Below, one piece after another: positions 25,932-34,347 of a stretch of DNA of 64,000 nt (position 1 is its first letter; each line of letters begins with the position of its first letter). The notes beneath the pieces were generated by a model that worked only from the letters and a program-made list of their open reading frames with translations, made no database searches and was not told the DNA's origin. The stretch is from contig CAVSQM010000006.1 of the NCBI GenBank assembly GCA_963730115.1, positions 248,001 to 312,000 on the forward strand. Direction: 5' to 3'. This DNA comes from DASQFQ01 sp963730115 (lineage in GTDB: Bacteria > Actinomycetota > Thermoleophilia > Solirubrobacterales > Solirubrobacteraceae). The translations under genes were made by a program, and so were the position numbers.

Positions 25932-25937
25932 TAGGCT
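25932..25937 (+). promoter_or_regulatory. -10 box TAGGCT for leaderless fgd mRNA
   Basis: TAGGCT ends 6 nt before the ATG at 25944; no Shine-Dalgarno lies between them. Confidence 0.45.
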
Positions 25938-25943
25938 CCCGGG

Positions 25944-26948
25944 ATGCCCCTCAAGATCGGCTACAAGGCCTCCGCCGAGCAGTTCGGCCCGCGCCGGCTC
26001 GTGGAGCTGGCCGTGCTCGCCGAGCAGCACGGCTTCGACACCGTCACCGTCTCCGACCACTACCAGCCCTGGCGCCACGAGGGCGGCCATGCGCCGTTCT
26101 CGCTCGCCTGGATGAGCGCGGTCGGGGAGCGCACCGAGCGCGTCCTGCTCGGCACCAGCGTGCTGACCCCGACGTTCCGCTACCACCCCGCCGTGATCGC
26201 GCAGGCGTTCGCGACGATGGGCTGCCTGTTCCCCGGCCGGGTGATGCTCGGGATCGGTACCGGCGAGGCCATGAACGAGGTCGCGGTGACCGGCATCGAG
26301 TGGCCCGAGTACAAGGAGCGCTTCGCCCGCCTGCGCGAGTCGGTGCGGCTGATCCGCGCGCTCTGGGAGGACGAGCGCGTGACGTTCGAGGGCGACTACT
26401 ACCGCACCGACCAGGCGACGGTCTACGACCGCCCGGAGACGCCGGTGCCGATCTACGTCGCCGCCGGCGGCCCGCAGGTCGCCCGCTACGCCGGCCGCGC
26501 CGGCGACGGCTTCATCTGCACCAGCGGCAAGGGCATGGAGCTCTACGAGGAGAAGCTGCTGCCGGCCGTCGCCGAAGGGCTCGAGAAGGCGGAGCGCCCG
26601 CACGACGCGATCGACCGCATGATCGAGATCAAGCTCTCCTACGACCCCGATCCCGAGCTCGCGCTCGAGAACACCCGCTTCTGGGCGCCGCTCGCGCTGA
26701 CCGCCGAGCAGAAGGGCGGCCTCGAGGACCCGCTCGAGATCCAGCGCGCCGGCGACGCGCTCCCGATCGAGCAGGTCGCCAGCCGCTGGATCGTCGCCAC
26801 CGACCCTGACGACGCGGTCTCCAAGATCGAGCCCTACGTCGCCGCCGGGCTCAACCACCTCGTCTTCCACGCGCCCGGCGAGGACCAGGAGCGCTTCCTC
26901 TCCCTGTTCGAGGACGACCTCGCGCCGCGCCTGCGCACGCTCGGCTGA
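25944..26948 (+). CDS. fgd: F420-dependent glucose-6-phosphate dehydrogenase
   Basis: Luciferase-like TIM-barrel enzyme of 334 aa that oxidises glucose 6-phosphate to 6-phosphogluconolactone while reducing cofactor F420 to F420H2. It is strikingly close to mycobacterial Fgd1 in length and motifs: KIGYKASAEQFGPRRLVELA at the N-terminus, VSDHYQPWRHEGGHAPFSL (the catalytic His and Trp region), GTSVLTPTFRYHPAVIAQAF, AGRAGDGFICTSGKG (cofactor/phosphate region) and NHLVFHAPG near the end. It therefore implies that the organism makes F420. The stop TGA overlaps the next ATG by one base, so the downstream zincin-like gene is co-translated. Confidence 0.96.
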   Translation: MPLKIGYKASAEQFGPRRLVELAVLAEQHGFDTVTVSDHYQPWRHEGGHAPFSLAWMSAVGERTERVLLGTSVLTPTFRYHPAVIAQAFATMGCLFPGRVMLGIGTGEAMNEVAVTGIEWPEYKERFARLRESVRLIRALWEDERVTFEGDYYRTDQATVYDRPETPVPIYVAAGGPQVARYAGRAGDGFICTSGKGMELYEEKLLPAVAEGLEKAERPHDAIDRMIEIKLSYDPDPELALENTRFWAPLALTAEQKGGLEDPLEIQRAGDALPIEQVASRWIVATDPDDAVSKIEPYVAAGLNHLVFHAPGEDQERFLSLFEDDLAPRLRTLG

Positions 26949-27310
26949 TGCTCGGCATCCCGCCCCGCACGGAGGCCGAGCGCGCCGCGATCCGCCGCGC
27001 CAAGGCACGCATCGACCGGCTCGACTTCTACCCGCGCCCGGTGGGCATCCGCCACGTCCGCATCTTCCACACGCCGTGGCTGTTCCGCATCCTCGGCTTC
27101 CGGCGCTTCCACGGCTACGAGTTCGGCCCGCTGATCCTGATCAAGCGCCCGCTCGCCGACGTCTCCGACGACCTGATCGTGCACGAGCTCTGCCACGTCT
27201 GGCAGTCGCAGCACCGGCACGTGCGGATGTGGGTGTCCTACCTCTACGAGGGCTACCGCAACAACCGGCACGAGGTCGAGGCCCGCCGCGCGGCGGCCGA
27301 GACGCGCTAG
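26948..27310 (+). CDS. Small HExxH-type zincin-like protein
   Basis: Protein of 120 aa with a HELCHVWQ motif near residue 80 (the HExxH pattern of zinc metallopeptidases), preceded by a beta segment (YEFGPLILIKRPLADVSDDL) and followed by a helix with conserved Trp/Tyr and NNRHEVEAR, in which Glu could be the third ligand. Such short proteins resemble SprT/DUF4157-like minimal zincins. It overlaps fgd by one base and ends 4 nt inside the convergent gene. No signal peptide is seen. Its substrate is unknown. Confidence 0.7.
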   Translation: MLGIPPRTEAERAAIRRAKARIDRLDFYPRPVGIRHVRIFHTPWLFRILGFRRFHGYEFGPLILIKRPLADVSDDLIVHELCHVWQSQHRHVRMWVSYLYEGYRNNRHEVEARRAAAETR

Positions 27311-27789
27311 CGCCGCAGGTTGAACAGGTGCGCCCGCGTGAACGGGCCTCCGGGGACCGGCGTGACGTCGTCGTCGTCGTCGCCGTCGTCCCCGTCGTCG
27401 GGGAGCGGCAGCCAGCCGCGCCAGAGGCCGAAGACGATCGCGACGACCAGCGCCACGTCGGTGCCGAGGAAGCCGGTGACGAAGAACGCCGGCAGGCACC
27501 ACTCGGAGTCGAGGTCGGACTGGACCACCGCGACCGCGCCCGGCAGCGCCAGGCCCGCCGAGGCGGCCAGCGCCACGTTCTGCAGCCGCTGCCGGCCCTC
27601 GGGCTCGCCGAGCGGCAGGCGCTCGTCGCGGTCCTGGCGCCGCTCGCCGGCCTCCAGCGCGGTCGTCAGCGCCGGGCGGGCGACCCGGATCAGCCAGCCC
27701 TGGCGGCTGGCCCGCTCGGCGACGCTGCGCTGCACGCCGAGCGCCACCAGCCCGGCCAACTCGATCGCGAAGATCGCCCACAGCACCAC
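27307..27789 (-). CDS. Membrane protein of unknown function
   Basis: Protein of 160 aa with hydrophobic helices at the N-terminus (VLWAIFAIELAGLVALGV), around 70-90 and around 100-122, a basic/acidic middle, and a run of Asp residues (DDGDDGDDDDDV) before the C-terminus. I do not recognise it. The GTG at 27789 lies 6 nt after a minus-strand TAGACT box (27796-27801) and 9 nt after the quinone-oxidoreductase stop, so it may be expressed both from the operon and from its own leaderless promoter. Confidence 0.65.
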   Translation of the reverse strand: MVLWAIFAIELAGLVALGVQRSVAERASRQGWLIRVARPALTTALEAGERRQDRDERLPLGEPEGRQRLQNVALAASAGLALPGAVAVVQSDLDSEWCLPAFFVTGFLGTDVALVVAIVFGLWRGWLPLPDDGDDGDDDDDVTPVPGGPFTRAHLFNLRR

Positions 27790-27798
27790 GAGGCGAGT

Positions 27799-28761
27799 CT
27801 ACGGCGTGAGGATCAGCTTCCCCGTGGTAGCGCGGGATTCGAGGTCGGCCTGCGCCTGCGCGGCGTCCTCGAGCGCGTAGCGGGCCCCGATCCGCACGTC
27901 GAGCTCGCCCGCCGCCACCCACTCCAGGATGTCGCCCGCGCGCCGGCGCAGCTCGTCGCCGCGCTGGCCGTAGTGCGCGAGCGTCGGGCGGGTGAGGAAC
28001 AGCGACTTCGCGTTCAGGGTCGCGATCTCGACGGGCGGCGGCGGCCCGCTCGCCGCGCCGTAGAGCACCATGTATCCGCGCGGCCGCAGCGCGCCGAGCG
28101 ACTCGTCGAACGTCGCCGCGCCGATGCCGTCGTAGACCGCGTGGACGCCGTCGCCGCTGAGCTCGCGCGCCCGCTCGCCGAAGTCGTCGTAGCCGATCGT
28201 CTCGTCGGCGCCCGCGCCGCGCGCGAGCTCCGCCTTCTCGTCGGTCGAGGTAGTGGCGATCACGCGCCCGCCGCGGCGCTTGGCGATCTGGGTCAGCAGC
28301 AGCCCGACGCCGCCGGCCGCCGCGTGCACGATCACCCAGTCGCCGTCCTGGATCGGGTAGGTGCTGACCGCGAGGTAGTGCGCGGTGCAGCCCTGCAGCA
28401 GCACGGCCGCAGCGGCCTCGGAGGAGATGCCGTCGGGCAGCGCAACGGCGGCGTCCTCGGCGACCAGCGCGCGCTCGGCGTAGGAGCCGGGCGCGTTGTT
28501 CCAGCCGACGCGGTCGCCGGGCGCGAACCGCTCCACGCCGTCGCCCACCGCGGCGACCGTGCCCGCGCCCTCGACGCCCGCGAGGTGCGGCGGCTCGCCC
28601 ACGTGCGTGCCCTTGCCCTCGCGCTCGTAGACGTCGCGGTAGTTGACCCCGATCGCCTCGACGTCGACGAGCAGCTCGCCGCGGCCGGGCGAGGGGTCGG
28701 GCCGGTCCGCCAGCTCGAGCACCTCGGGCCCGCCGTGCCGGGTGACGACGATTGCGCGCAC
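27799..28761 (-). CDS. NADPH:quinone oxidoreductase-like zinc-free MDR enzyme
   Basis: Medium-chain dehydrogenase/reductase of 320 aa, quinone-oxidoreductase subgroup. N-terminal GroES-like part IGVNYRDVYEREGKG and AGVEGAGTVAAVGDGVERFA; Rossmann motif VIVHAAAGGVGLLLTQIAKR with the AAAGGVG signature of QOR; and a nearby GYDDFGERA. The catalytic-zinc Cys/His set of alcohol dehydrogenases is absent. It reduces quinones or enones with NADPH. GTG 28761 is chosen because CAGGAG lies 6 nt upstream. It is divergent from the large secreted hydrolase gene (31 nt apart). Confidence 0.9.
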   Translation of the reverse strand: MRAIVVTRHGGPEVLELADRPDPSPGRGELLVDVEAIGVNYRDVYEREGKGTHVGEPPHLAGVEGAGTVAAVGDGVERFAPGDRVGWNNAPGSYAERALVAEDAAVALPDGISSEAAAAVLLQGCTAHYLAVSTYPIQDGDWVIVHAAAGGVGLLLTQIAKRRGGRVIATTSTDEKAELARGAGADETIGYDDFGERARELSGDGVHAVYDGIGAATFDESLGALRPRGYMVLYGAASGPPPPVEIATLNAKSLFLTRPTLAHYGQRGDELRRRAGDILEWVAAGELDVRIGARYALEDAAQAQADLESRATTGKLILTP

Positions 28762-28779
28762 GCCGAACTCCTGCCCGGA

Positions 28780-28785
28780 TAGGGT
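28780..28785 (+). promoter_or_regulatory. -10 box TAGGGT
   Basis: TAGGGT ends 7 nt before the ATG at 28793; no Shine-Dalgarno is seen, so a leaderless transcript is likely. Confidence 0.4.
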
Positions 28786-28792
28786 CCGCCGC

Positions 28793-30817
28793 ATGCGCAA
28801 AGGACTGCCCCCGGCGCTCGCGTTGCTGCTCGTGCTCGCGCTCGCCCCCACCGCGGCCGCACAGCGTCGCGCCGCCACCGCCTGCGACCCGTTCGCCTCC
28901 AAGGCGTGCCTCATGCCGTTCCCGAACGACATGAACCTGACCGTCAAGGACCGCAAGACCGCGACCGGTCTGCGGCTCAAGCTGCCCGCCAAGGCCATGC
29001 CCGCCAACAAGGACGGCAAGCGGATCACGGTCGGCGACTACAACCGCCTCGACGGCTTCAGCCCCGGGCAGTCGATCGTCGTCCGCGTCAAGGGCCTGCA
29101 GAACCAGAAGGCGTTCAACCGCTCGCGGCTCGTGCCGCTCTCGGACATGGGCCGCTCGTTCACCCGCCGCGCGGGCGTCGTCGTCATCAACGCGCGCACG
29201 CGCAAGCGGCAGCTGATCTACGCGGAGCTCGACGCCAACGCCAAGCGCGCCGAGGACAAGATGCTGCTGATCCATCCCGGCGAGAACTTCGACGAGGGCG
29301 AGCGCTACATCGTCGCGCTGCGCAACCTGCGCACCTCGTCGGGCAAGCAGATCAAGCCGAGCAAGGGCTTCCGCGCGCTCAAGAACGGCAACGGGCCGCA
29401 GCGGCTGCGCAAGCGCTACCGCGGCATCTTCAAGACGCTCGGCCGCGCGGGGATCAAGAAGAGCGACCTGACGCTGGCGTGGGACTTCACCGTCGCCTCG
29501 GAGAAGGGCCTCACCGCGCGCATGCTCCACATCCGCGACAACGCGTTCGCGCAGCTCGGCGACCGCAACCTCGCCGACGGCAAGGTCGAGGGCCGCGCGC
29601 CGCAGTACTCGATCACGAGCGTCGTCGACAACCCCGACCCGCGGATCCTGAAGCGGATCTCCGGCACGTTCCAGGTGCCGTGCTACCTGAACCGGCCCGG
29701 CTGCCCGCCCGGCTCGACCTTCAACTACGCGAGCAAGAGCAAGGACGCGCTGCCGGCCCAGCGCCCCGGCAACATGCAGACCGCGAAGTTCGAGTGCGCG
29801 ATCCCGGTCGCCGCCGCGACGGCGCCGTCGCACGCCGCGCTCTACGGCCACGGCCTGCTCGGCACGGCGAACCAGATCGACGAGAACAACATCAAGGACA
29901 TGTCGCAGGAGCACGACTTCACGTTCTGCGCGACGGAGTGGAGCGGCATGGCGACGGAGGACGTGCCGAACGCGATCGAGCTGCTCGGCGAGCTCTCCGG
30001 CTTCGCGTCGTTCCCCGACCGGCTCCAGCAGGGCTTCGTGAACCAGATGTACCTCGGCCGCCTGTTCATCCACCCGCAGGGGCTGACGGCCAACCCGGTG
30101 TTCGCCGGGCTCGTCAACCCGTCGCGGCTGTACTACGACGGCAACAGCCAGGGCGGCATCCTCGGCACCGCGCTGACCGCGATGGCGCCCGACTACACGC
30201 GCGCGGTGCTCGGCGTGCCCGGGATCAACTTCTCGGTGCTGCTGACCCGCAGCTCGAACTGGGACACCTACGGCGCGGTGTTCAACCCCGGCTACCCGCG
30301 GCAGGCCGACCGGCCGCTCGCGCTCGCGCTGATCAACCTGCTGTGGGATCGCGGCGAGGGCAACGGCTGGGCCCACCACGTCACCAACGACCCGCCGGCG
30401 GACACGCCGAGGCACCGTGTGCTGATGCAGGTGGCGGTCGGTGACTTCCAGGTCACCACCTACCAGGCCGACGTGCTCGCGCGGACGGCCGGCGCCTCCG
30501 CCTACAAGCCGGCGTTCCGGCCCGGGCGGTCGCTCGAGCGCGTGCCGCTGCTCGGCATCCCGAAGCTGGAGGACGATCCGTTCGGGGGCTCGGCGATCGT
30601 CTACTACGACAACGGGCCGGTACGGCCCGACGGCTCGACCGGCAACGGGCCGACCCCGCTGCAGAACACGCCGCCACGCGAGGGCAAGGATCCGCACTCG
30701 GCCCCGCGCAGCGACCCGGCCGCGCGGCGCCAGAAGGCGGAGTTCCTGCTCACGGGCAACGTGCGCGACGTCTGCGGCGCGAAGCCCTGCCAGACGGACT
30801 TCACGCGGCGGCCCTAG
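28793..30817 (+). CDS. Large secreted protein with alpha/beta-hydrolase-like nucleophile elbow
   Basis: Protein of 674 aa with a Sec signal peptide (ALALLLVLALAPTAAAQ). The N-terminal 300 residues are Arg/Lys-rich and beta-like, and include a virulence-lipase-type module (CLMPFPNDMNLTVKD at the start; a pattern PFPND seen in bacterial lipase N-terminal domains). The C-terminal half has ALYGHGLLGTANQ and a GxSxG-type elbow YDGNSQGGILG near residue 447, with candidate acid and His residues downstream. Several Cys residues could form disulphides. It is likely an exported esterase, lipase or polymer depolymerase. Monocistronic, with a convergent hairpin at 30825-30852 as terminator. I am not sure of the substrate. 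Confidence 0.75.
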   Translation: MRKGLPPALALLLVLALAPTAAAQRRAATACDPFASKACLMPFPNDMNLTVKDRKTATGLRLKLPAKAMPANKDGKRITVGDYNRLDGFSPGQSIVVRVKGLQNQKAFNRSRLVPLSDMGRSFTRRAGVVVINARTRKRQLIYAELDANAKRAEDKMLLIHPGENFDEGERYIVALRNLRTSSGKQIKPSKGFRALKNGNGPQRLRKRYRGIFKTLGRAGIKKSDLTLAWDFTVASEKGLTARMLHIRDNAFAQLGDRNLADGKVEGRAPQYSITSVVDNPDPRILKRISGTFQVPCYLNRPGCPPGSTFNYASKSKDALPAQRPGNMQTAKFECAIPVAAATAPSHAALYGHGLLGTANQIDENNIKDMSQEHDFTFCATEWSGMATEDVPNAIELLGELSGFASFPDRLQQGFVNQMYLGRLFIHPQGLTANPVFAGLVNPSRLYYDGNSQGGILGTALTAMAPDYTRAVLGVPGINFSVLLTRSSNWDTYGAVFNPGYPRQADRPLALALINLLWDRGEGNGWAHHVTNDPPADTPRHRVLMQVAVGDFQVTTYQADVLARTAGASAYKPAFRPGRSLERVPLLGIPKLEDDPFGGSAIVYYDNGPVRPDGSTGNGPTPLQNTPPREGKDPHSAPRSDPAARRQKAEFLLTGNVRDVCGAKPCQTDFTRRP

Positions 30818-32397
30818 GGCATCAGGTCTCGCCGGCGGAAGCCGGCGAGACCGACCGCCGTCAGCGCCGCGGCGACCGCTGAGAGGGCGAGCAGCGGCGC
30901 GGCGCTGAACTCCGCGGCCGGGAGCTGCGGCACGTGCTGGAACGGCGAGAGGTCGAGCACCCAGTCCGGGAGGCCGAGCAGCGGGCCGAGCACGGTCAGC
31001 AGCACGCAGGCGCCGAGCACGCCCCAGGCCGCGGCCGCCGCGCGCGGCACGAACCCGAACAGCACCACCGCCGCGCCGACCACCACCCACACCGCGGGCG
31101 CCGGGACGACGCCCGCGAGCAGCAGCCGCGGGACCTGCCCCGCGTCGTTGCTGTTGAGCGCGTCGGCGATCCCGGCGCCGAGCCCGTTGGCGGCGAGCAC
31201 GAGCAGCGAGCCGCCCATCGCGACCGCGACGTAGGCGCCCGCCCAGCGCACGCGCGAGAGCGCGGTCGCGAGCAGCGGCTCGAGCCTCCCGCTCGTCTCC
31301 TCGCTGCGCATCCGCAGCGCGACCTGGATGCCGAAGCCGGTGCCGACGAGCGCCATCGTCAGCATCGTCACCGCGAAGTACTGGTCGACGATGTCGCCCG
31401 CGCCCATGCCGAGGAGCTGCTCGATCTCGTCGCTGTCGCCGAGCAGGCTGTCGGCGTCGTTGCCGGTCAGGCCGAGCGAGACGCCGCTGAGGAAGAGGCC
31501 GGCGCTCCAGCCGGCGATCACCCCGCGCTGGAGCCGGATCGCGAGCCCGAGCGGGCTCAGCAGCCGCGGGTGCGCGCTCGCCGGCCCGGGGCGCTGGGCG
31601 ATGATGCCGGCGCCCTCGTCGCGGTGGGCGCGCAGCGCGATCGCCGCCCACACGAGCCCGGCGGTGGCGACGAGCATCAGCGCGAGCGGCCACCAGCGCT
31701 CACCGGCGTACGGGCGCATGGCCTGGCCCCAGCCGATCGGGGAGAGCCACGACAGCGTGCCGTCGCCGACGTCGCCGGCGGCGCGCAGCAGGTACGCGGC
31801 TCCGAGCACCGCGCCGGTGATCCCGTACATCGACGAGCTGGTCTGGCTGACCTGCGCGGCGACCGCGGCGACGCCCGCGAACACGAGCCCGACGCCGGCC
31901 AGCGAGGCGCCGAGCGCGAACGAGCCGGCGGCCGGCTGGTCGAGGCCGATCATCGAGAGCGCGACGAGCACGCCGAGCAGCAGCTGGACGGCGGTGACGA
32001 CGACGAGCGCGACCGCGACCGGGGCGAAGCGCCCGACCGGCGCAGCGCCGATCAGCTCGCTGCGGCCGCTCTGCTCCTCCTGGCGCGTGTGGCGCCCGAC
32101 GAAGAACATGCTCATCAGCGCCGCGAACACGGCGCCGAAGCCGCCCATCTGCCAGGCGACGTCGCCGCCGACGGTGCCGAGGTCGTAGGGCGGGCCGACC
32201 ATCGCGATCAGGCCCGGGTTGCCCGCCACGGTGGCCGCGTAGGTCGCGCGGGCGGCCTGGGTCGTGTAGGTGGTCTCGCTGCCCGCGGCGGTCTCGACCA
32301 CGAGCAGCACGAACAGCAGCAGGTAGACCGGGATCCGCACCCGCTCGCGCCGCAGCGCCAGCCCGAGCAGCGGGCGCGCGCCGGCCAGCGCGGTCAC
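30814..32397 (-). CDS. ABC transporter permease (antibiotic-exporter-like)
   Basis: ABC-2 type permease of 527 aa with about twelve membrane helices in two similar halves, matching the 'exporter of polyketide antibiotics' family in size and in segments such as RHTRQEEQSGRSELIGAAPV (first half) and RMRSEETSGRLEPLLATALS (second half); these two cytoplasmic EExxGRxE-like loops mark the duplicated halves. The GTG at 32397 overlaps the ATPase stop. It forms an exporter with the upstream ATPase. The substrate is unknown (drug, lipid or peptide). Confidence 0.88.
   Translation of the reverse strand: MTALAGARPLLGLALRRERVRIPVYLLLFVLLVVETAAGSETTYTTQAARATYAATVAGNPGLIAMVGPPYDLGTVGGDVAWQMGGFGAVFAALMSMFFVGRHTRQEEQSGRSELIGAAPVGRFAPVAVALVVVTAVQLLLGVLVALSMIGLDQPAAGSFALGASLAGVGLVFAGVAAVAAQVSQTSSSMYGITGAVLGAAYLLRAAGDVGDGTLSWLSPIGWGQAMRPYAGERWWPLALMLVATAGLVWAAIALRAHRDEGAGIIAQRPGPASAHPRLLSPLGLAIRLQRGVIAGWSAGLFLSGVSLGLTGNDADSLLGDSDEIEQLLGMGAGDIVDQYFAVTMLTMALVGTGFGIQVALRMRSEETSGRLEPLLATALSRVRWAGAYVAVAMGGSLLVLAANGLGAGIADALNSNDAGQVPRLLLAGVVPAPAVWVVVGAAVVLFGFVPRAAAAAWGVLGACVLLTVLGPLLGLPDWVLDLSPFQHVPQLPAAEFSAAPLLALSAVAAALTAVGLAGFRRRDLMP
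30825..30852. terminator. Perfect GGAA-loop hairpin between convergent genes
   Basis: GGTCTCGCCGGC / GCCGGCGAGACC with a GGAA (GNRA-type) loop, 12 bp perfect, 8 nt after the stop at 30817. It also forms the last codons of the permease gene on the minus strand, so it can stop transcripts coming from the left without adding intergenic DNA. Confidence 0.6.
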
Positions 32398-33300
32398 TCC
32401 GGCTCGTCCTCGATCTGGTCGCCGTAGTGGCGGAGGAACAGCTCCTCGAGCGTCGGCGGCGTGCTGGTGAGGCTGCGCACGCCGAAGCCGGACAGCCGGC
32501 GGACGGTCTCGTCGAGGTGGCGTGGTGTCGACGTCGAAGCGCGCGCGGTGGTCCTCGACGTGGAGGTCGTGCACGCCGGGCAGGTCGTCGAGGCCGTGCG
32601 GCTCGTCGAGGGTCTCGACCGCGATCGAGGTGCGCGTGAGGTGGCGGAGGTCGGCGAGCGTGCCGGTCTCGACCGTCTTGCCGGCGCGGATGATCGTCAC
32701 GCGGTCGCACAACTTCTCGACCTCGGCGAGGATGTGGCTCGAGAGCAGCACCGTCCGCCCGGCCTCGCGCACCGCCTCGATGCAGCTCGTGAAGACCGCC
32801 TCCTTCAGCGGGTCGAGGCCCGAGGTCGGCTCGTCGAGCACGAGCAGCTCGGCGTCGGAGGCGAGCGCGGCGACGAGCGCGACCTTCTGCCGGTTGCCCT
32901 TCGAGTACGCGCGGCCCTTCTTCGTCGGGTCGAGCTCGAAGCGCTCGAGCAGGTCGGCGCGGCGCTGCGGGTCGAGCCCGCCGCGCAGCCTGCCGAGCAG
33001 GTCGATCGCCTCACCGCCGGAGAGCGTCGGCCACAGGTTGACGTCGCCGGGCACGTACGCCAGCCGGCGGTGGAGCGCGACGGCGTCGCGCCAGGGGTCG
33101 CCGCCGAGCAGGCGGGCCTCGCCGCCGTCGGAGCGCAGCAGGCCGAGGAGGACGCGGATGGTCGTGGACTTGCCCGCGCCGTTGGGTCCGAGAAATCCGT
33201 GGACCTCGCCGGTGGCCACCTCCAGGTCGAGCTCGTCGAGGGCGCGGAACTCGCCGAACGTCTTGACCAGCCCGGAGATCTCGATCGCGGGCGGGCTCAC
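32394..33300 (-). CDS. ABC transporter ATP-binding protein (one frameshift)
   Basis: ATPase of about 301 aa. Walker A is GPNGAGKSTTIRVLLGLL (near residue 39). The signature segment is YSKGNRQKVALVAALASDAE, which departs from the canonical LSGGQ as in other DrrA-like exporters. Walker B is LLVLDEPTSGLDP and the H-loop is LLSSHILAEVE. The last 40 residues continue only after crossing one extra base near 32525, giving HLDETVRRLSGFGVRSLTST and a stop at 32394 that overlaps the permease start. GTG 33300 overlaps the NlpC/P60 stop (GTGA). The single break is probably a sequence error, as the C-terminus is intact. Confidence 0.87.
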
Positions 33301-34316
33301 CCCACGCGGCGCGCGCCGTAGTAGTGCTTGCCCCAGTAGGAGCCGGAGAGCGCGTGCTCGCGCACCCCGTGCGACGTCGCCGAGATCGCGGTGCCGTTGC
33401 TGGTGGCGATGCCGACGTGCGACGCGCCCGGCCCGTTGGCGTCGAAGAACACGAGGTCGCCGGCCTGGACCGCGGCGCGGTCGACGTGGACGCCCGCGCT
33501 CGCCTGCTCGAAGCTCGTGCGCGGCAGCGTGACGCCCACCTGTGCGAACGCCCACTGGGTGAGGCCGGAGCAGTCCCACGACGTCGGCCCCACGCCGCCG
33601 AGCGCGTAAGGCGCGCCGAGCTTCGTGCGCGCCGCGGCGACCGCGGAGCCGCCGCCGCCCCCGACCGGCGCGGCCGCGCCGGAGATGCCGAGCGCGCCGA
33701 GCGTCTGCGGGCCGACGACGCCGTCGACCTCGAGCCCCTTGTTGGCCTGGAACGCGCGCACCGCCCGCCGCGTCTGGCGGCCGAACACGCCGTCGGCGCT
33801 GATGCCGAGCGCGCGCTGGACCGCGATCGTCGTCGCGGCGGGGAGCCGCTGGTTCGCCGCGCCGCCGCCGCCCGAGCTGCCGCCGCCGAGCGCGCCGCGC
33901 GTGATCGGCCCGGCGACGCCGTCGACCTCGAGCCCGTTGCGCGCCTGGAACGCCCGCACCGCGCTGCGCGTCTGGCGGCCGAACACGCCGTCGGCGGGGA
34001 TGCCGAGCATGCGCTGGAGCTCCGACACCGCCGGGCCGCGGCTGCCCATGCGCAGGAGGTCGCCGGCCGCGGTGCCGGCCACCTCGGTGCCCTGGGCCCG
34101 CGCGGCCTCGTTGGCCGGCGCCAGCACGGTGGTCGTCATCAGCGCGGCCGAGACGAGCGCGCGCTTCTTGCGGTACGCGGTCGTGCGCCGGTGCGCCGCT
34201 GCCTCGCGCCGCCGGAGCGAGCGGGCCAGCGATCGCTCCCACAGGTGGTGCTCACCGAGGTCGCGCCGCCCCGGTGGCAACGAGCGGATCGCCCAGCCGT
34301 CGTCGTGGAGGTCCAC
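33297..34316 (-). CDS. NlpC/P60 peptidoglycan hydrolase with two peptidoglycan-binding domains
   Basis: Protein of 339 aa. After a basic N-terminal stretch there is a membrane/signal segment (about 52-74, ALVSAALMTTTVLAPANEAA). Two PG_binding_1 repeats follow (about 88-142 and 160-210), each with the GVFGRQTRxAVRAFQ motif. A Gly-rich linker leads to an NlpC/P60 cysteine peptidase at about 225-339 with catalytic Cys249 (SWDCSGLTQWAFAQ) and His300 (SHVGIA). It cleaves cell-wall stem peptides. GTG 34316 is the longest start; the unusually long basic stretch before the signal suggests the true start may be internal. Overlap with the ABC genes suggests wall remodelling linked to export. Confidence 0.9.
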   Translation of the reverse strand: MDLHDDGWAIRSLPPGRRDLGEHHLWERSLARSLRRREAAAHRRTTAYRKKRALVSAALMTTTVLAPANEAARAQGTEVAGTAAGDLLRMGSRGPAVSELQRMLGIPADGVFGRQTRSAVRAFQARNGLEVDGVAGPITRGALGGGSSGGGGAANQRLPAATTIAVQRALGISADGVFGRQTRRAVRAFQANKGLEVDGVVGPQTLGALGISGAAAPVGGGGGSAVAAARTKLGAPYALGGVGPTSWDCSGLTQWAFAQVGVTLPRTSFEQASAGVHVDRAAVQAGDLVFFDANGPGASHVGIATSNGTAISATSHGVREHALSGSYWGKHYYGARRVG

Positions 34317-34347
34317 GCGTCGATGGAAGCAACGCGTCCGGACGGAC

